From NCBI RefSeq assembly GCF_042663885.1, contig NZ_JBHSXV010000002.1: a stretch of 64,000 nucleotides of DNA, one strand, 5' to 3'. Source of the DNA: Aquipuribacter hungaricus (GTDB taxonomy: Bacteria; Actinomycetota; Actinomycetes; Actinomycetales; JBBAYJ01). The notes under the pieces are model-generated. The model was given only the letters and a program-made list of their open reading frames with translations. It ran no database searches and was not told where the DNA came from. The translations under genes were made by a program, and so were the position numbers. Each line of letters starts with the position of its first letter. The stretch's first letter is position 1. Shown here one piece after another: positions 9,863-18,374 of this stretch.

Positions 9863-10316
9863 CCACTGGTGACATCCGACCCGCGCGTACCCCGCGCTCC
9901 TTAGCCGACCGCCTACCGGCGACAGACCCCAGCCCTGGGCCCACCGAGCTGACTCAGCGCCGTCGTCTTAGGTGGCCACATAGCGTTGCGACCGCGCCAC
10001 TTACCGCTGCAAGTCACAGGCCGGGACCGTCTCACGGTGGGCGTCTCAGAACCTTGGTACTGAGACGATAGCTTCAGGCTGCGGCCGGCGTCGGGTGGGG
10101 GAGGGGTGCCCCGTTCGAGGCCCCGTTCCCGGTGAAGTCAGCCGGGCGGGTCTACTGGGACGACGGCCGCCACCGTCGACGTCGACGCGCTGCCGACCAG
10201 CGGTGGTGTCAGTAGGGGGTCGGTTATCGAGACGGGCAGAGAATCTGTCGCTGCGCTTGGGCGTGCGTCGAGGCGGCTGAAGCGGTCCCAGCCCGCGGGC
10301 GCTCATTTAGCCTCCG
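9863..10316. other. Intergenic region with near-palindrome
   Basis: No supported gene in about 450 bases. It contains a 26-base near-palindrome at 10042-10067 (see separate entry). The rest shows no promoter or repeat I can defend. Confidence 0.5.
10042..10067. repeat. 26-bp near-palindrome
   Basis: Arms CGTCTCAG and CTGAGACG are perfect inverted copies around a 10-base, almost self-complementary centre AACCTTGGTA. The shape fits a dimeric regulator operator or a small serine-recombinase crossover site. It lies between the defence block and the sigma-factor block. Confidence 0.5.
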
Positions 10317-10685
10317 ATGGTGGACGAGCAGCAGTTGGCCGCCGCCTGCAGGCCCGACTCTGAGCCCGACCAGCGCCTGCGGGACGCCCTCGCCGCTGGA
10401 GCGCAAGTAGTAGGCACGTCACCCAACGAAGCGTCAGGGGCGACCGACATCTGGCCGCGGCGCGTTCGACACCTGGCGCATGAGGGCTTGCTGCTCGATG
10501 ACGAAACGACCGTCATCCGCGACCTGGCCGTCCTGGCTGCTGAGGCTCGTCCCTACACCGTCGTCATCTCTAGGCTGCAGCTCGTGGATGGCGAGCAGAC
10601 TCACACGGCGCTGCTGACTGATGAACCAGCGGTTGTGCGGGTGACTTTCGCTCACAGCTGGCGGGCTGGCGTGGCTTGGACCTAG
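10317..10685 (+). CDS. Hypothetical protein
   Basis: 122 residues, ATG start. Soluble and acidic. The second half reads like an alpha/beta domain (RPYTVVISRLQLVDGEQTH, then EPAVVRVTFAHSW). No family recognised. A strong hairpin (10747-10766) follows the stop by about 60 bases, consistent with a terminator. Confidence 0.55.
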   Translation: MVDEQQLAAACRPDSEPDQRLRDALAAGAQVVGTSPNEASGATDIWPRRVRHLAHEGLLLDDETTVIRDLAVLAAEARPYTVVISRLQLVDGEQTHTALLTDEPAVVRVTFAHSWRAGVAWT

Positions 10686-10746
10686 GTCCCCACGGAAGCA
10701 CTGCCTCGGTCAGGTGGCGATCCTCAACTGCTGCTGTGGCCTCGGT

Positions 10747-10766
10747 CGGACGCACTTGTGCGTCCG
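10747..10766 (+). terminator. Hairpin before ECF gene
   Basis: CGGACGCAC, a two-base loop, then GTGCGTCCG: a nine-base-pair perfect stem, extendable with flanking CCTCG/GAGG. A short T run (CAACCTTTC) overlaps the -35-like motif of the next promoter. It probably ends transcription from 10317-10685. Confidence 0.5.
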
Positions 10767-10767
10767 A

Positions 10768-10797
10768 GGCAACCTTTCACGGGGTCCAGGCCGTCTT
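10768..10797 (+). promoter_or_regulatory. ECF promoter candidate, module 1
   Basis: GGCAACCTTTC at 10768-10778 and GGTCCAGGC at 10783-10791, followed by CGTCTT. The same two blocks with identical spacing precede the second ECF gene (14834-14862). A -35-like GGCAACC and a -10-like CGTC about 17 bases apart fit an autoregulated ECF promoter. Confidence 0.65.
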
Positions 10798-10820
10798 AGT
10801 GCCGACCAGTGGGAGGGCAC

Positions 10821-11357
10821 ATGGACGGAGCGGCCGGTTTCCGGCAGTACGTGCTGCGGCGGCAGCGCGAGCTGCTGCGTGTCGCGTGGCTGCTGTGCGG
10901 GGACTGGGACGCGGCTGAGGACCTGGTGCAGACCGCGCTGGCGAAGGCGTGGCTGCGCTGGGACCGCCTGGACCACGACGTCGACGAGGACCGGGTCGCC
11001 CACGCCTACGTCCGTCGGGTCCTGGTCAGCACGTCCCACGACTGGCGGTCCCGGCGCTGGCGCGGAGAGCGCCCCACGGCCCTCCTGCCCGAGCCGGGGC
11101 GCGACCAGCTGCGCCAGTCCCAGGACGAGCGTTCGCTGGAGGTGCGGTGGGTGCTGGTGGCCGCGGTGCAGGCGCTGCCGCCGCGCCAGCGCGCGGTGAT
11201 CGTCCTGCGCTACTTCGACGACGCCACCGAGGCCGACACCGCGGCCGCGCTCGGATGCTCCGTCGGCACCGTGAAGAGCCAGACCTCGAAGGCGCTGACG
11301 GCACTGCGCCGCCACCCCGGCCTGCCCGAGCTGCAGATGCAAGGGAGCACGACATGA
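10821..11357 (+). CDS. ECF RNA polymerase sigma factor, SigE family (module 1)
   Basis: 178 residues from ATG 10821, which has GGGAGG four bases upstream; an in-frame ATG at 10809 is less well placed. Sigma-2 region: LLRVAWLLCGDWDAAEDLVQTALAKAW. Sigma-4 region: ALPPRQRAVIVLRYFDD, then the helix-turn-helix AAALGCSVGTVKSQTSKALTALRR. Its stop overlaps the next start (ATGA), typical of a sigma factor with its membrane partner. It is a close paralogue of the protein at 14881-15396 and shares its promoter motif, so both may be self-activating and may cross-talk. Confidence 0.93.
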   Translation: MDGAAGFRQYVLRRQRELLRVAWLLCGDWDAAEDLVQTALAKAWLRWDRLDHDVDEDRVAHAYVRRVLVSTSHDWRSRRWRGERPTALLPEPGRDQLRQSQDERSLEVRWVLVAAVQALPPRQRAVIVLRYFDDATEADTAAALGCSVGTVKSQTSKALTALRRHPGLPELQMQGSTT

Positions 11358-12595
11358 ACCACCACCCAGCCGAGGACCTCCGCGACGTGCTGCGCACCAC
11401 GGTGCCCGAACCGCCCCACCACCTCGACCCCGACCGCGTGATGCACGCAGCCCAAGCCGGGCGACGTCGTCGCCGTGCCGTCGCCTCTGCCGCGGCCACA
11501 GCCATGGTCATCGCGGTCGCGACCGGCATCGCCACGGGTCTCCCCGGCACCGAAGATGCCTCCGGGGTGGCAGGGCCTGCCTCGACGGCACCGAGCGTCG
11601 ACCCCTCCCCGACGACGGCTGAGTCACCGAGGACCGCCCCGGCCGCGGCCCGTGAGCCGGCGACGATCCCGCGGGACGGCTGGTACCTGACGGTGTCCGT
11701 CGACCGGCCGACCCGGGAGCAGGAACGCGAAGCCGCGCACGCCGCTCTCCGCACAGCCCTGTCGGGCGGCTACCCCGACGCCCAGGTCGTGCCCAACCCC
11801 GGCAGCTACTGCCCCGAGCCGTGCACGGTGGCACTGGCAGACCCGGCCAGCCTGCCCACCCTCGTCCTGCAGGCGGTCCCGGGTCCCGACGTCACCGACC
11901 CCGCCACCACGGACGAAGCTGTGATCGCTTTCCAGCGCGACGTCGCCGAGCCTGCGGAGGCAGCGGCGGAGGCGATCGGGCTGAACGTGGACAGCGTCGT
12001 CCTGAGGTGGCTGCCGTTCTCCGACATCTACAGCGAGCCTGACCCCGCCGGGTACCCGCCCGGTGACCCGGCCACCGATGTCGGGGACGCGATCGGTCGT
12101 GCCGGGGCCGTCGAGATCGCGCGTGGTGCAGGTGCCGGCTCGGTCGATCCCGCCGTGGCGGCGGAAGCACCAGTCCACGCGGTCCTCACCACCATGGGCG
12201 AAGTCGATGCTGCAACCGGCGGCTCGGGCCAGGTGCCACCCGGACGGCTCGTCTGGGTCGCGACCTTGATGGCCGAGACCCCCATGCCCGACAACCACCG
12301 CAGCACGACACCGACCTACGGGGAATCGCGGACCTCGGTCATCGACGCGAGCACCGGCTTCATCATCACCGGGATCGTCGGGCCACCGTACGTCTCACCA
12401 GACGACGAGCCTCATCTGGCAGTGAACGAGGTGCTGACGACCACCGAGCGGCGGACGGACCAACCCCGCGAGCAGATGACCCAACCCGTCCCACTAGCCG
12501 ATCCCTTGCGGCACGCCGAGGCACGCCGGAGGGCAGGCCGGCCACAGCCGCGGTTCGTCACCGGTGAGCGGTCGGCTACCGGTGAGAAGCGATGA
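11354..12595 (+). CDS. Membrane-anchored partner of ECF sigma factor (module 1)
   Basis: 413 residues. A short cytoplasmic N-terminus (EDLRDVLRTTVPEPPHHLDPDRVMHAA) is followed by one transmembrane helix (about residues 40-60, VASAAATAMVIAVATGIATG) and a long extracytoplasmic Pro/Thr/Ser-rich and globular domain. The layout matches the anti-sigma-like proteins that follow SigE-type ECF genes; the N-terminal motif VPEPPHxLDPDxV recurs in the module 2 partner. No HCC zinc motif is visible. The signal sensed outside the membrane is unknown. Confidence 0.75.
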   Translation: MNHHPAEDLRDVLRTTVPEPPHHLDPDRVMHAAQAGRRRRRAVASAAATAMVIAVATGIATGLPGTEDASGVAGPASTAPSVDPSPTTAESPRTAPAAAREPATIPRDGWYLTVSVDRPTREQEREAAHAALRTALSGGYPDAQVVPNPGSYCPEPCTVALADPASLPTLVLQAVPGPDVTDPATTDEAVIAFQRDVAEPAEAAAEAIGLNVDSVVLRWLPFSDIYSEPDPAGYPPGDPATDVGDAIGRAGAVEIARGAGAGSVDPAVAAEAPVHAVLTTMGEVDAATGGSGQVPPGRLVWVATLMAETPMPDNHRSTTPTYGESRTSVIDASTGFIITGIVGPPYVSPDDEPHLAVNEVLTTTERRTDQPREQMTQPVPLADPLRHAEARRRAGRPQPRFVTGERSATGEKR

Positions 12596-13248
12596 CGGGG
12601 GCGTCGAGGTCGGTGGCGTCCACGACGACGTGGGCTCGCTGCTCGGGCTGAGCGGTCGTGAGATACAGCCGTTGGCCCTGCACGTAGCGCGCCAGGCTGG
12701 GATGGGCTGGGTCTGGGTGGCTGCCGTCGCGGGAGGCCATGCGCGCCGCAGAGACCTCGAAGGGCACCTGGAGGAAGACCGACACGTCCCAGACGTCGAC
12801 CAGCTCGTCTCGGTGGAGGAACAGGCCGTCCAGCACCAGCACAGAACCGGGCGCGGCCGTCAGGACCGGCGGGTCGCTCGCCTGGTCGGTGCGCAGCTCG
12901 AGGCTGGCGGTCTGGTACCGGCGCGAGCCGTCCGGCCCCAGCGGGTCCAGGACCCGTCTGCGCAAGGCGACGTAGTCGTAGGTTGTCGAGCCAGAACCCT
13001 TCTGGCGAGTCGCGTCCTCGGCGGTAGCGGACTGCACGCGGGTGCAGGAAGGCGTCGGCGCCGACACGGACGACCGTCCGACCCCTCGAGCGGAGGACCT
13101 CGGCGAGGTCATCGGCGAAGACGGTCTTACCGGCTCCGTCGACCCCGTCGACGCCCACCCGCACGCAGTCCTCGTCCCTCACGGGCACGCGAGACGCCAC
13201 AGCCTCGAGAACGCGCCGTCGAGCGGCTGGGAGGGCTCGCGGAGACAC
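12576..13248 (-). CDS. Uridine/nucleoside-kinase-like P-loop phosphotransferase
   Basis: About 224 residues. The P-loop is GVDGVDGAGKTVFADDL (about residues 33-49), followed by VVRVGADAFLHPR, the SPEGF-like substrate segment, a Walker-B-like SVLVLDGLFLHRDELVDVWD, and the lid region FEVSAARMASRDG. The printed frame shifts at 12980-12984: minus-strand AACCT for AGCT. Repair gives FWLDSYDYVALRRRVLDP, the usual kinase sequence. It may phosphorylate a nucleoside or related small molecule, but the substrate cannot be read. It runs convergent to the sigma partner gene and overlaps it by 20 bases. Confidence 0.78.
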
Positions 13249-13356
13249 CGGCTCAGCCTCCCAGTCGTGCTGGGGTGCCTCGGTACGTAGTGAGGTCAGC
13301 GACCGATCGTCAGGAGCATCCGCTGTTGTCCGCGTCGTCGAGGGGACGAGGTCGGC

Positions 13357-14541
13357 TCAGCAGTCGACGGCCTCGTCGCTGACGCCGAGGTCCTGCACGG
13401 TGATCGTGGAGACGGCCGGGGGGCCGTGCGACACGGGGACGTCGACGTCCTCGACCCAGTGCACGGGTGGGGCGAGGTCCAACCGGATGAGCCGCTGCCC
13501 GAGGATCACCTCGACCGCGTCGGTGCCGATCTCCAGCGCAGGTCCGGCCTCTGCGGGTACCGCGGCCGAGACCTCCTCGGCCGTCATCCCCAGCCGGAAA
13601 GGGAACTCACCGTAGGTGCCGTCGCCGGCGTCCCCCCACAGCGACGTGGACACCACGACGCCGTCCACTGCCACCACCCGGACGCTCCCGGTGCCCGTTG
13701 CCAGGAAGAACGCTTCGCAGCCACCGAGACCGCCTCCCTGCGGCTGTACGCGCGGCAGGTCCTCCAGGACGGTCGCGTCCGACCCGATCGGTGCGGCGGT
13801 GAGGCCGTCCAGCCCGAGCACCTGGTCCGTCGCCACGCCCTCCAGCGCCGACGGGGAGAACGCGACCAGCGCCTCCTCTGAGCACGCTCGGGCGCGTGGG
13901 TGGCGCACCTCGATGGTGGTGATGCGTCCGCGGGCTTCTTCGGGGACCGCGTCGACGTCGAAGACGACGTCAGAGAAGACGACCTCGACACCATCGGCCG
14001 ACGCCACGACCACCGTCACCTCGGGGCCCTGCGCCCCGGCAGGCCGCTCGGTCCTGGTCCGCGCCCCGGGGAGCTCGCTCGCAGCCTCGACAGGGGAACC
14101 CAACGTCGGCCCCAGCCAGGTGCTCAACCCGGCGGGCGTCACCAGGTTCGTGTTGCGGCGGGAGACCAGCACCGCAGAGACCACGTCGTCGACGAGCCAG
14201 GCTCGGGTATCCCACGTCCGACCCTGCACGGAACCCGACTCGAAGGCTGGCATGCACCCGCCCGGCAGGTCCTCAGCCGCGATAGGCTCGCCCCCGCTGC
14301 CCAGGATCGGCGACACGAACCCGGTCCCGGGTGAGCCCAGACGCATCCCCTCGATCCCGTCCGCCGCGAGCCGCACTGCACCCGGCTCCGCCCTGTCGTC
14401 CACAGACGGCTCCGCCGTCAGCGTCGATGGCGCCTCGGCCCGCAGGTCCTCCTCATCGGCCGCGCTGTCGCCTCGCACGCCCAGCACGCCGACGACCAGC
14501 AGCGCCCCCAACGCCACCGGCGCCCAGACTCGAGCCTTCAC
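13357..14541 (-). CDS. Exported or membrane-anchored hypothetical protein
   Basis: 394 residues with an N-terminal signal or anchor (MKARVWAPVALGALLVVGVLGV) and an acidic extracytoplasmic region. Two halves each contain a Cys in a GGC context and similar hydrophobic patterns (IEGMRLGSPGTGF and LGLDGLTAAPIGSD), hinting at an internal repeat. No enzyme motif recognised. It lies between the two ECF modules and is read against them. Confidence 0.65.
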   Translation of the reverse strand: MKARVWAPVALGALLVVGVLGVRGDSAADEEDLRAEAPSTLTAEPSVDDRAEPGAVRLAADGIEGMRLGSPGTGFVSPILGSGGEPIAAEDLPGGCMPAFESGSVQGRTWDTRAWLVDDVVSAVLVSRRNTNLVTPAGLSTWLGPTLGSPVEAASELPGARTRTERPAGAQGPEVTVVVASADGVEVVFSDVVFDVDAVPEEARGRITTIEVRHPRARACSEEALVAFSPSALEGVATDQVLGLDGLTAAPIGSDATVLEDLPRVQPQGGGLGGCEAFFLATGTGSVRVVAVDGVVVSTSLWGDAGDGTYGEFPFRLGMTAEEVSAAVPAEAGPALEIGTDAVEVILGQRLIRLDLAPPVHWVEDVDVPVSHGPPAVSTITVQDLGVSDEAVDC

Positions 14542-14833
14542 GCTTCCCCCCGGCCAGCTGCTCGACGGTCCGGGAACCGGCCCCCGACATCATCCCGACC
14601 GAACCTACGCGGGCATGTCGCGGCCGCCGACACCCACCCGGCTGTGCCGCCTGACGTCGTTCCGTCCCGTTCACCGATCCTCTGCGGCACGGGGTACGCC
14701 GGGGTCCCGGGCTGAAGCGCCCCGAACGGCGCGCGTCCTCAGTTGCGGTCGGCTTTCGGCGCGCATGTGCCCGTCCGCGCCACGCGGGGGCGATCTATCG
14801 GCTGTGCGGTCGCTTCGACCCCGTGGTTCTTGG
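14542..14833. other. Intergenic between exported protein and ECF module 2
   Basis: Nearly 300 bases without a credible gene on either strand. Its right edge runs into the ECF promoter candidate. The left part must hold the promoter of the minus-strand exported-protein gene, but I see no clear consensus. Confidence 0.4.
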
Positions 14834-14862
14834 GGCAACCTTTCGGTAGGTCCAGGCGGTGT
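14834..14862 (+). promoter_or_regulatory. ECF promoter candidate, module 2
   Basis: GGCAACCTTTC at 14834-14844 and GGTCCAGGC at 14849-14857, exactly the spacing seen at 10768-10791. A CGGTGT -10-like block follows. Conservation outside coding sequence between two paralogous genes supports function. Confidence 0.65.
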
Positions 14863-14880
14863 AGGTGGTGAGGGCCGGAG

Positions 14881-15396
14881 GTGTCCGTGGATGTGGTCGG
14901 GGACTTCCGGCAGTACGTGGTGCAGCGCCAGCGGTCGCTGCTGCGGCTGGCGTGGCTGTTGACCGGTGACTGGGCGACGGCTGAGGACCTGGTGCAGACG
15001 GCGTTGGTGGCCGTCTGGCCGCGGTGGCGCCGGCTCGGAGGTGGCGACCAGGCCCATGCCTACGTGCGTCGGGTGCTGGTGACGACGTCTCGGGACTGGC
15101 GCGCCCGCCGGTGGACGGGCGAGCAGCCCGTGGACCAGCTGCCCGAGACAACCACCAGCGCGCAGGACGACCCGGACGACCGGCTGGTCCTGGTCGCGGC
15201 GCTGCAGGCGCTGCCACCACGGCAGCGCGCGGTGATCGTGCTCCGCTTCTTCGACGACGCCTCCGAGCAGGCGACAGCCGACGCGCTGCGGTGCTCGGTC
15301 GGCACCGTCAAGAGCCAGACCTCGAAAGCCCTTACGGCGCTGCGGCGCCATCCCTCGATGGTCGACCTGGCACGGACGGAGAACAGCCATGACTGA
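14881..15396 (+). CDS. ECF RNA polymerase sigma factor, SigE family (module 2)
   Basis: 171 residues, GTG start (a second GTG lies two codons on). The sigma-2 segment LLRLAWLLTGDWATAEDLVQTALVAVW and the sigma-4 segment ALPPRQRAVIVLRFFDD plus DALRCSVGTVKSQTSKALTALRR are nearly superimposable on the module 1 protein. It overlaps its downstream partner by eight bases. Duplication of a whole sigma/partner unit explains the similarity. Confidence 0.93.
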   Translation: MSVDVVGDFRQYVVQRQRSLLRLAWLLTGDWATAEDLVQTALVAVWPRWRRLGGGDQAHAYVRRVLVTTSRDWRARRWTGEQPVDQLPETTTSAQDDPDDRLVLVAALQALPPRQRAVIVLRFFDDASEQATADALRCSVGTVKSQTSKALTALRRHPSMVDLARTENSHD

Positions 15397-16422
15397 CGAC
15401 CTGCGCCGCCGCCTGGACGCCGCGGCACCCGAACCTCCCCGGCTGCTGGACCCGGACCAGGTAGTGCGCGAGGCCAGGACCCGCCACCGCACCCGCTGGT
15501 CCGTCGCCACCACCGCCGCTCTGTCCCTCGTGGTGGTCGCTGCGACGGCGATCTTCGGCGGGGGCCTCTCTGACCAGCCGGGGGCGAAGACGCACCCATC
15601 GCTGGGCGGGCAGTCACCTCGCCCTCGCCCCCGGCCATGGTGGGCGAGCCGCCCACGGCGGTGCCATCCGACGCGGCCACGAACCTGCCGCCCGGGCAGG
15701 CGCAGCGGGGTGGGCCCCCGCCGCCGGCCGTACCCTGCCCGGCTGACACCACTGAGCCCAGCTTTGCGACCGGTTCCTACTGCGGCCCCCTCCCCGGCCC
15801 CGGCGACGGCCAGGGGCCGGACGGCGTCTGCACCGGTGCTGAGACGACTCCCCCGTGCGGGCCCGGGGTCGTGCCGGGGGAGTTCTACGAGTACTCGCTG
15901 CGGTACGGCTGCGGCGGCTACATCGTCTTCGACGGCCGGTACTGGGTCTCACAGCTGACCACGCCGCCGGGGCCCTTCGAGCAGCCACCCATGTCGTTCT
16001 GGATCGCTTCGAGCGAGTCAGGGCCGCGCGTCCTGGGACCTAGCGGCACCGTCGGATTCGACGAGGTGCCGGACCCCGAGACCATTTTGACCGGCGGCTG
16101 CGGCGCCTTCGCCACACCAGCCCCCCCGCCACCCACCGGCGCCGTGGTCGGGACCCTCCAGCTGGTCGGCGGCCCCCCCGGGGTGTCGCCGTTGCCCGTG
16201 CCTGGCGAGGTCGCGTGGCCGGCCTCGGACGGTGGACAGTCCGGGACCACCCCGACGGACGCCGACGGCCAGTTCCGGCTAGAGGCGGCACCCGGCCGGT
16301 ACGGGATCAGCGCCACGAGCCCCGGCTACATGGGCGGCCGGGTCACCTGCCAAGCAGCAGCGACCGTCGTCATCACTGCCGGCAACGAGACGATCGCAGA
16401 CATCGCCTGCCCGATCCGCTGA
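15389..16422 (+). CDS. Membrane-anchored partner of ECF sigma factor (module 2)
   Basis: About 345 residues after repair. The N-terminus reads LRRRLDAAAPEPPRLLDPDQVVREA, matching the module 1 partner, followed by one transmembrane helix (VATTAALSLVVVAATAIFGG). The extracytoplasmic part is Pro-rich with several Cys (VPCPADTT, SYCGPLPG, PPCGPGVV, YGCGGY) and ends in a carboxypeptidase-regulatory-like beta domain (GTTPTDADGQFRLEAAPGRYGISATSPGY). The frame shifts near 15576-15579, where AGC probably stands for AGCT. The C-terminal domain differs from module 1, so the two may sense different signals. Confidence 0.7.
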
Positions 16423-16572
16423 GTCACGCCACCGGTCGCTTACTCAAGTCGCGGGCCGACCCCCCGGCTACGGCGCGTGCCCCATCTGATCAACCGCGAG
16501 CCACCGTCGCTTTTCCCTCCGCGTGCTCTGCCCTAGTCACGTCCCGGGTCTTGCGTAGGTACGCTCGGCCTC

Positions 16573-16791
16573 ATGGTGGCAGTGGTGGTGATATGCGTCG
16601 TCGTGTTCAGCATCGGCGTACTGCTCCTGGTGTTCCGGGAGCGTGTGGCCTCTCTCGGGGGTGACGTCGAGAAGCGTGCGGGTGCGATGGCTATACCCAT
16701 GAGCCGTGGGCGGCGAACCGGGCACATCGTGGTTGTAGGAGTGGGCTTCATCGCCTTTGCTTCCTACTTGGCCCTTAGGGTGTTTGCGTGA
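16573..16791 (+). CDS. Small two-helix membrane protein
   Basis: 72 residues with two hydrophobic helices (VAVVVICVVVFSIGVLLLVF and HIVVVGVGFIAFASYLAL) separated by a basic loop. No family recognised. Its last codon overlaps the next start (GTGA). It is the first of three tightly packed tiny genes. Confidence 0.55.
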   Translation: MVAVVVICVVVFSIGVLLLVFRERVASLGGDVEKRAGAMAIPMSRGRRTGHIVVVGVGFIAFASYLALRVFA

Positions 16792-16937
16792 CATTGACAC
16801 TATTTCACGGCTTGAACGCCGGCGGCGGTCGCGGTGGAGGGGCGTTCGAAGGCGCGGACTGGTTCGTCCTCGCTTTAATGGTTTTCATCTTGGCCTACTG
16901 GGTCTTCAAGTTCCTGGAAGGTAGGAAACGAGATTGA
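16788..16937 (+). CDS. 49-residue membrane peptide
   Basis: GTG start overlapping the previous stop by four bases, and a stop that overlaps the next start. A Gly-rich N-terminus (HGLNAGGGRGGGAF) leads to one transmembrane helix (WFVLALMVFILAYWVFKFL) and a basic tail EGRKRD. Too short for usual gene calls but in a coupled array. Function unknown. Confidence 0.5.
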   Translation: MTLTLFHGLNAGGGRGGGAFEGADWFVLALMVFILAYWVFKFLEGRKRD

Positions 16938-17115
16938 GCCCAACCGCGATCTTCGGTCTCGCGATAGCCCTAGTCGGCCTGGGTTGTGTTGCCTTCGCCA
17001 AGGTGCTTGCCCCCGCTGGCCATCGCGCCCTGGAGGCGTCCCGACAGTCGTCGCAGTCGGAGTGGGCGTTTTCGCGGTGGGGGTCGGTGCTTTCGCCGTC
17101 TACCTCGGCCGTTAG
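16934..17115 (+). CDS. Small two-helix membrane protein, frame broken
   Basis: TTG start inside the previous stop. The first helix is IFGLAIALVGLGCVAFAKVLA. A second helix (VVAVGVGVFAVGVGAFAVYLG, stop at 17115) lies in another frame about 40 bases on. One lost or gained base between 17000 and 17040 would join them into about 60 residues. I found no AGCT to account for this break, so it may be a real mutation or an unrelated error. Confidence 0.4.
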
Positions 17116-17288
17116 GCGCAAACCCGCCCGCTCAGAACCGGGGGCGAGGTGCAAGCGGCGGTCACCCGCGAGACCACCGCCTAGCGGTGACACCGTGGGG
17201 GCCCGCCGGCGTCGTCGTGGCCCTGGGGCCGTCCCGCAGGGGGATCGCTTGCTGGACACCGCGGCGTGAGCCCTGACACCGTCACAGC

Positions 17289-17483
17289 GTGACTACGCCG
17301 CTAGAGGAGCTTCCCAGCATCGGCGCCCCCGCAACGCTCGCACTCACCGACGCCGGTTACACCTCACTCGCTCAGCTGGCCGGCGTCGCACGGTCCGACC
17401 TCGCCCGGCTGCACGGGGTAGGGCCCAGGGCTTTGGCCCTCATCGAGGCCGAGCTGGAGCAGCACGACCTTCGGCTCACCTGA
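17289..17483 (+). CDS. Helix-hairpin-helix DNA-binding small protein
   Basis: 64 residues, GTG start. Two helix-hairpin-helix units: LPSIGAPATLALTDAGYTSL and LARLHGVGPRALALIEAELE, each with the hxGhGxxxA-type hairpin typical of non-specific DNA backbone binding. It resembles the short stand-alone HhH proteins common in actinobacteria. It overlaps antisense with the 3' end of the lipoprotein gene. Confidence 0.7.
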   Translation: MTTPLEELPSIGAPATLALTDAGYTSLAQLAGVARSDLARLHGVGPRALALIEAELEQHDLRLT

Positions 17484-17714
17484 AGGCTCCAGGACCGCTG
17501 CCCGGACCATCTCCTCGACCTCAGCCCTGGACGGGTCCGCCACAGCAGGGTCTATCAGGGCTGCGACAAGGTTCGCCGGCTCTAGGAGAAGCGCCGCGTC
17601 CGACTGCCGGAACCCTTGGCACATCTGTGCGGTGGGATCCGGTTCGTTGACCGCAGACGAGCACGCCGGCAGGAGCAGTAGGACCGCCAGAGCAGTGGCG
17701 ACACGAACCTTCAC
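17364..17714 (-). CDS. Putative small lipoprotein
   Basis: 116 residues as printed. Signal peptide VATALAVLLLLPAC with a lipobox LLPAC-S (lipidated Cys about residue 18), then a short soluble domain (MCQGFRQSDAALLLEPANLVAALIDP). The last 40 codons lie antisense to the helix-hairpin-helix gene. An AGCCT near 17490 may hide another AGCT error that would change the C-terminus, so the true stop is uncertain. Confidence 0.5.
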   Translation of the reverse strand: MKVRVATALAVLLLLPACSSAVNEPDPTAQMCQGFRQSDAALLLEPANLVAALIDPAVADPSRAEVEEMVRAAVLEPSGEPKVVLLQLGLDEGQSPGPYPVQPGEVGPCDAGQLSE

Positions 17715-17877
17715 ATCCCGGCATCGGGAACGTATGCCGATGGCCAGCTGGGGATATTTGCCGGACTACCAGGTGGCCCCGGCGCGGATGCTTGGACGTA
17801 GGAGCGACGCCCCACAAGTGCCAGGCGGCACGGACGTCCGTGGGCGGGGACACGCGCCCACGGTGCGACCGGTGGTG

Positions 17878-18033
17878 TCAGGCGCGGCGAGCGGCCATGG
17901 CCTCAACGAGTAGTCGGCGGACCATCTCCGACCGGCCGACACCCTCGGCGGTGGCGAGCCGGTCAACTTCAGTGAGGTCCTCTTGGTCGACGCGTACGGT
18001 GACGATGGGTCGGCGGGGCCCTGGTCTCGGCAT
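17878..18033 (-). CDS. Ribbon-helix-helix (CopG/Arc-type) regulator
   Basis: 51 residues from ATG 18033. The strand IVTVRVDQEDLTEVD is followed by helices around LATAEGVGRSEMVRRLLVEAMAARR, a complete ribbon-helix-helix. A longer in-frame start at 18123 adds a low-complexity stretch and is unlikely. Probably a DNA-binding repressor. No toxin partner is obvious next to it. Confidence 0.7.
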   Translation of the reverse strand: MPRPGPRRPIVTVRVDQEDLTEVDRLATAEGVGRSEMVRRLLVEAMAARRA

Positions 18034-18374
18034 GTGTATGACGTTAGGCGCGGCCGTCTTCCAAGGCGACGGTGAGCCAGGGCCGCCATGTCGACCGGCA
18101 CACCTGCACGTGCCACAGTCCATCCGTCCGGCGATCGTCCACCTCTACCGGCGACCACCTCCGAAGTCGCGCCGTGATTTAAGCCGCTCGCCGTCGAAGG
18201 TGATCCCAGAATTCAGGCCCGGTCGCTGAAGTTGACCTGCTAGCTCGGGTCAAGCACACCGTCGCACGGACTCCTGATACGGCGCTGCGCTGTCGACCAA
18301 CGCCTTCAACGCAGGGGCATTTCTGCAGTTTGGTCGCGACAGCGAGGTCGCGCGCCGTACGGCATGCTAGCGCG

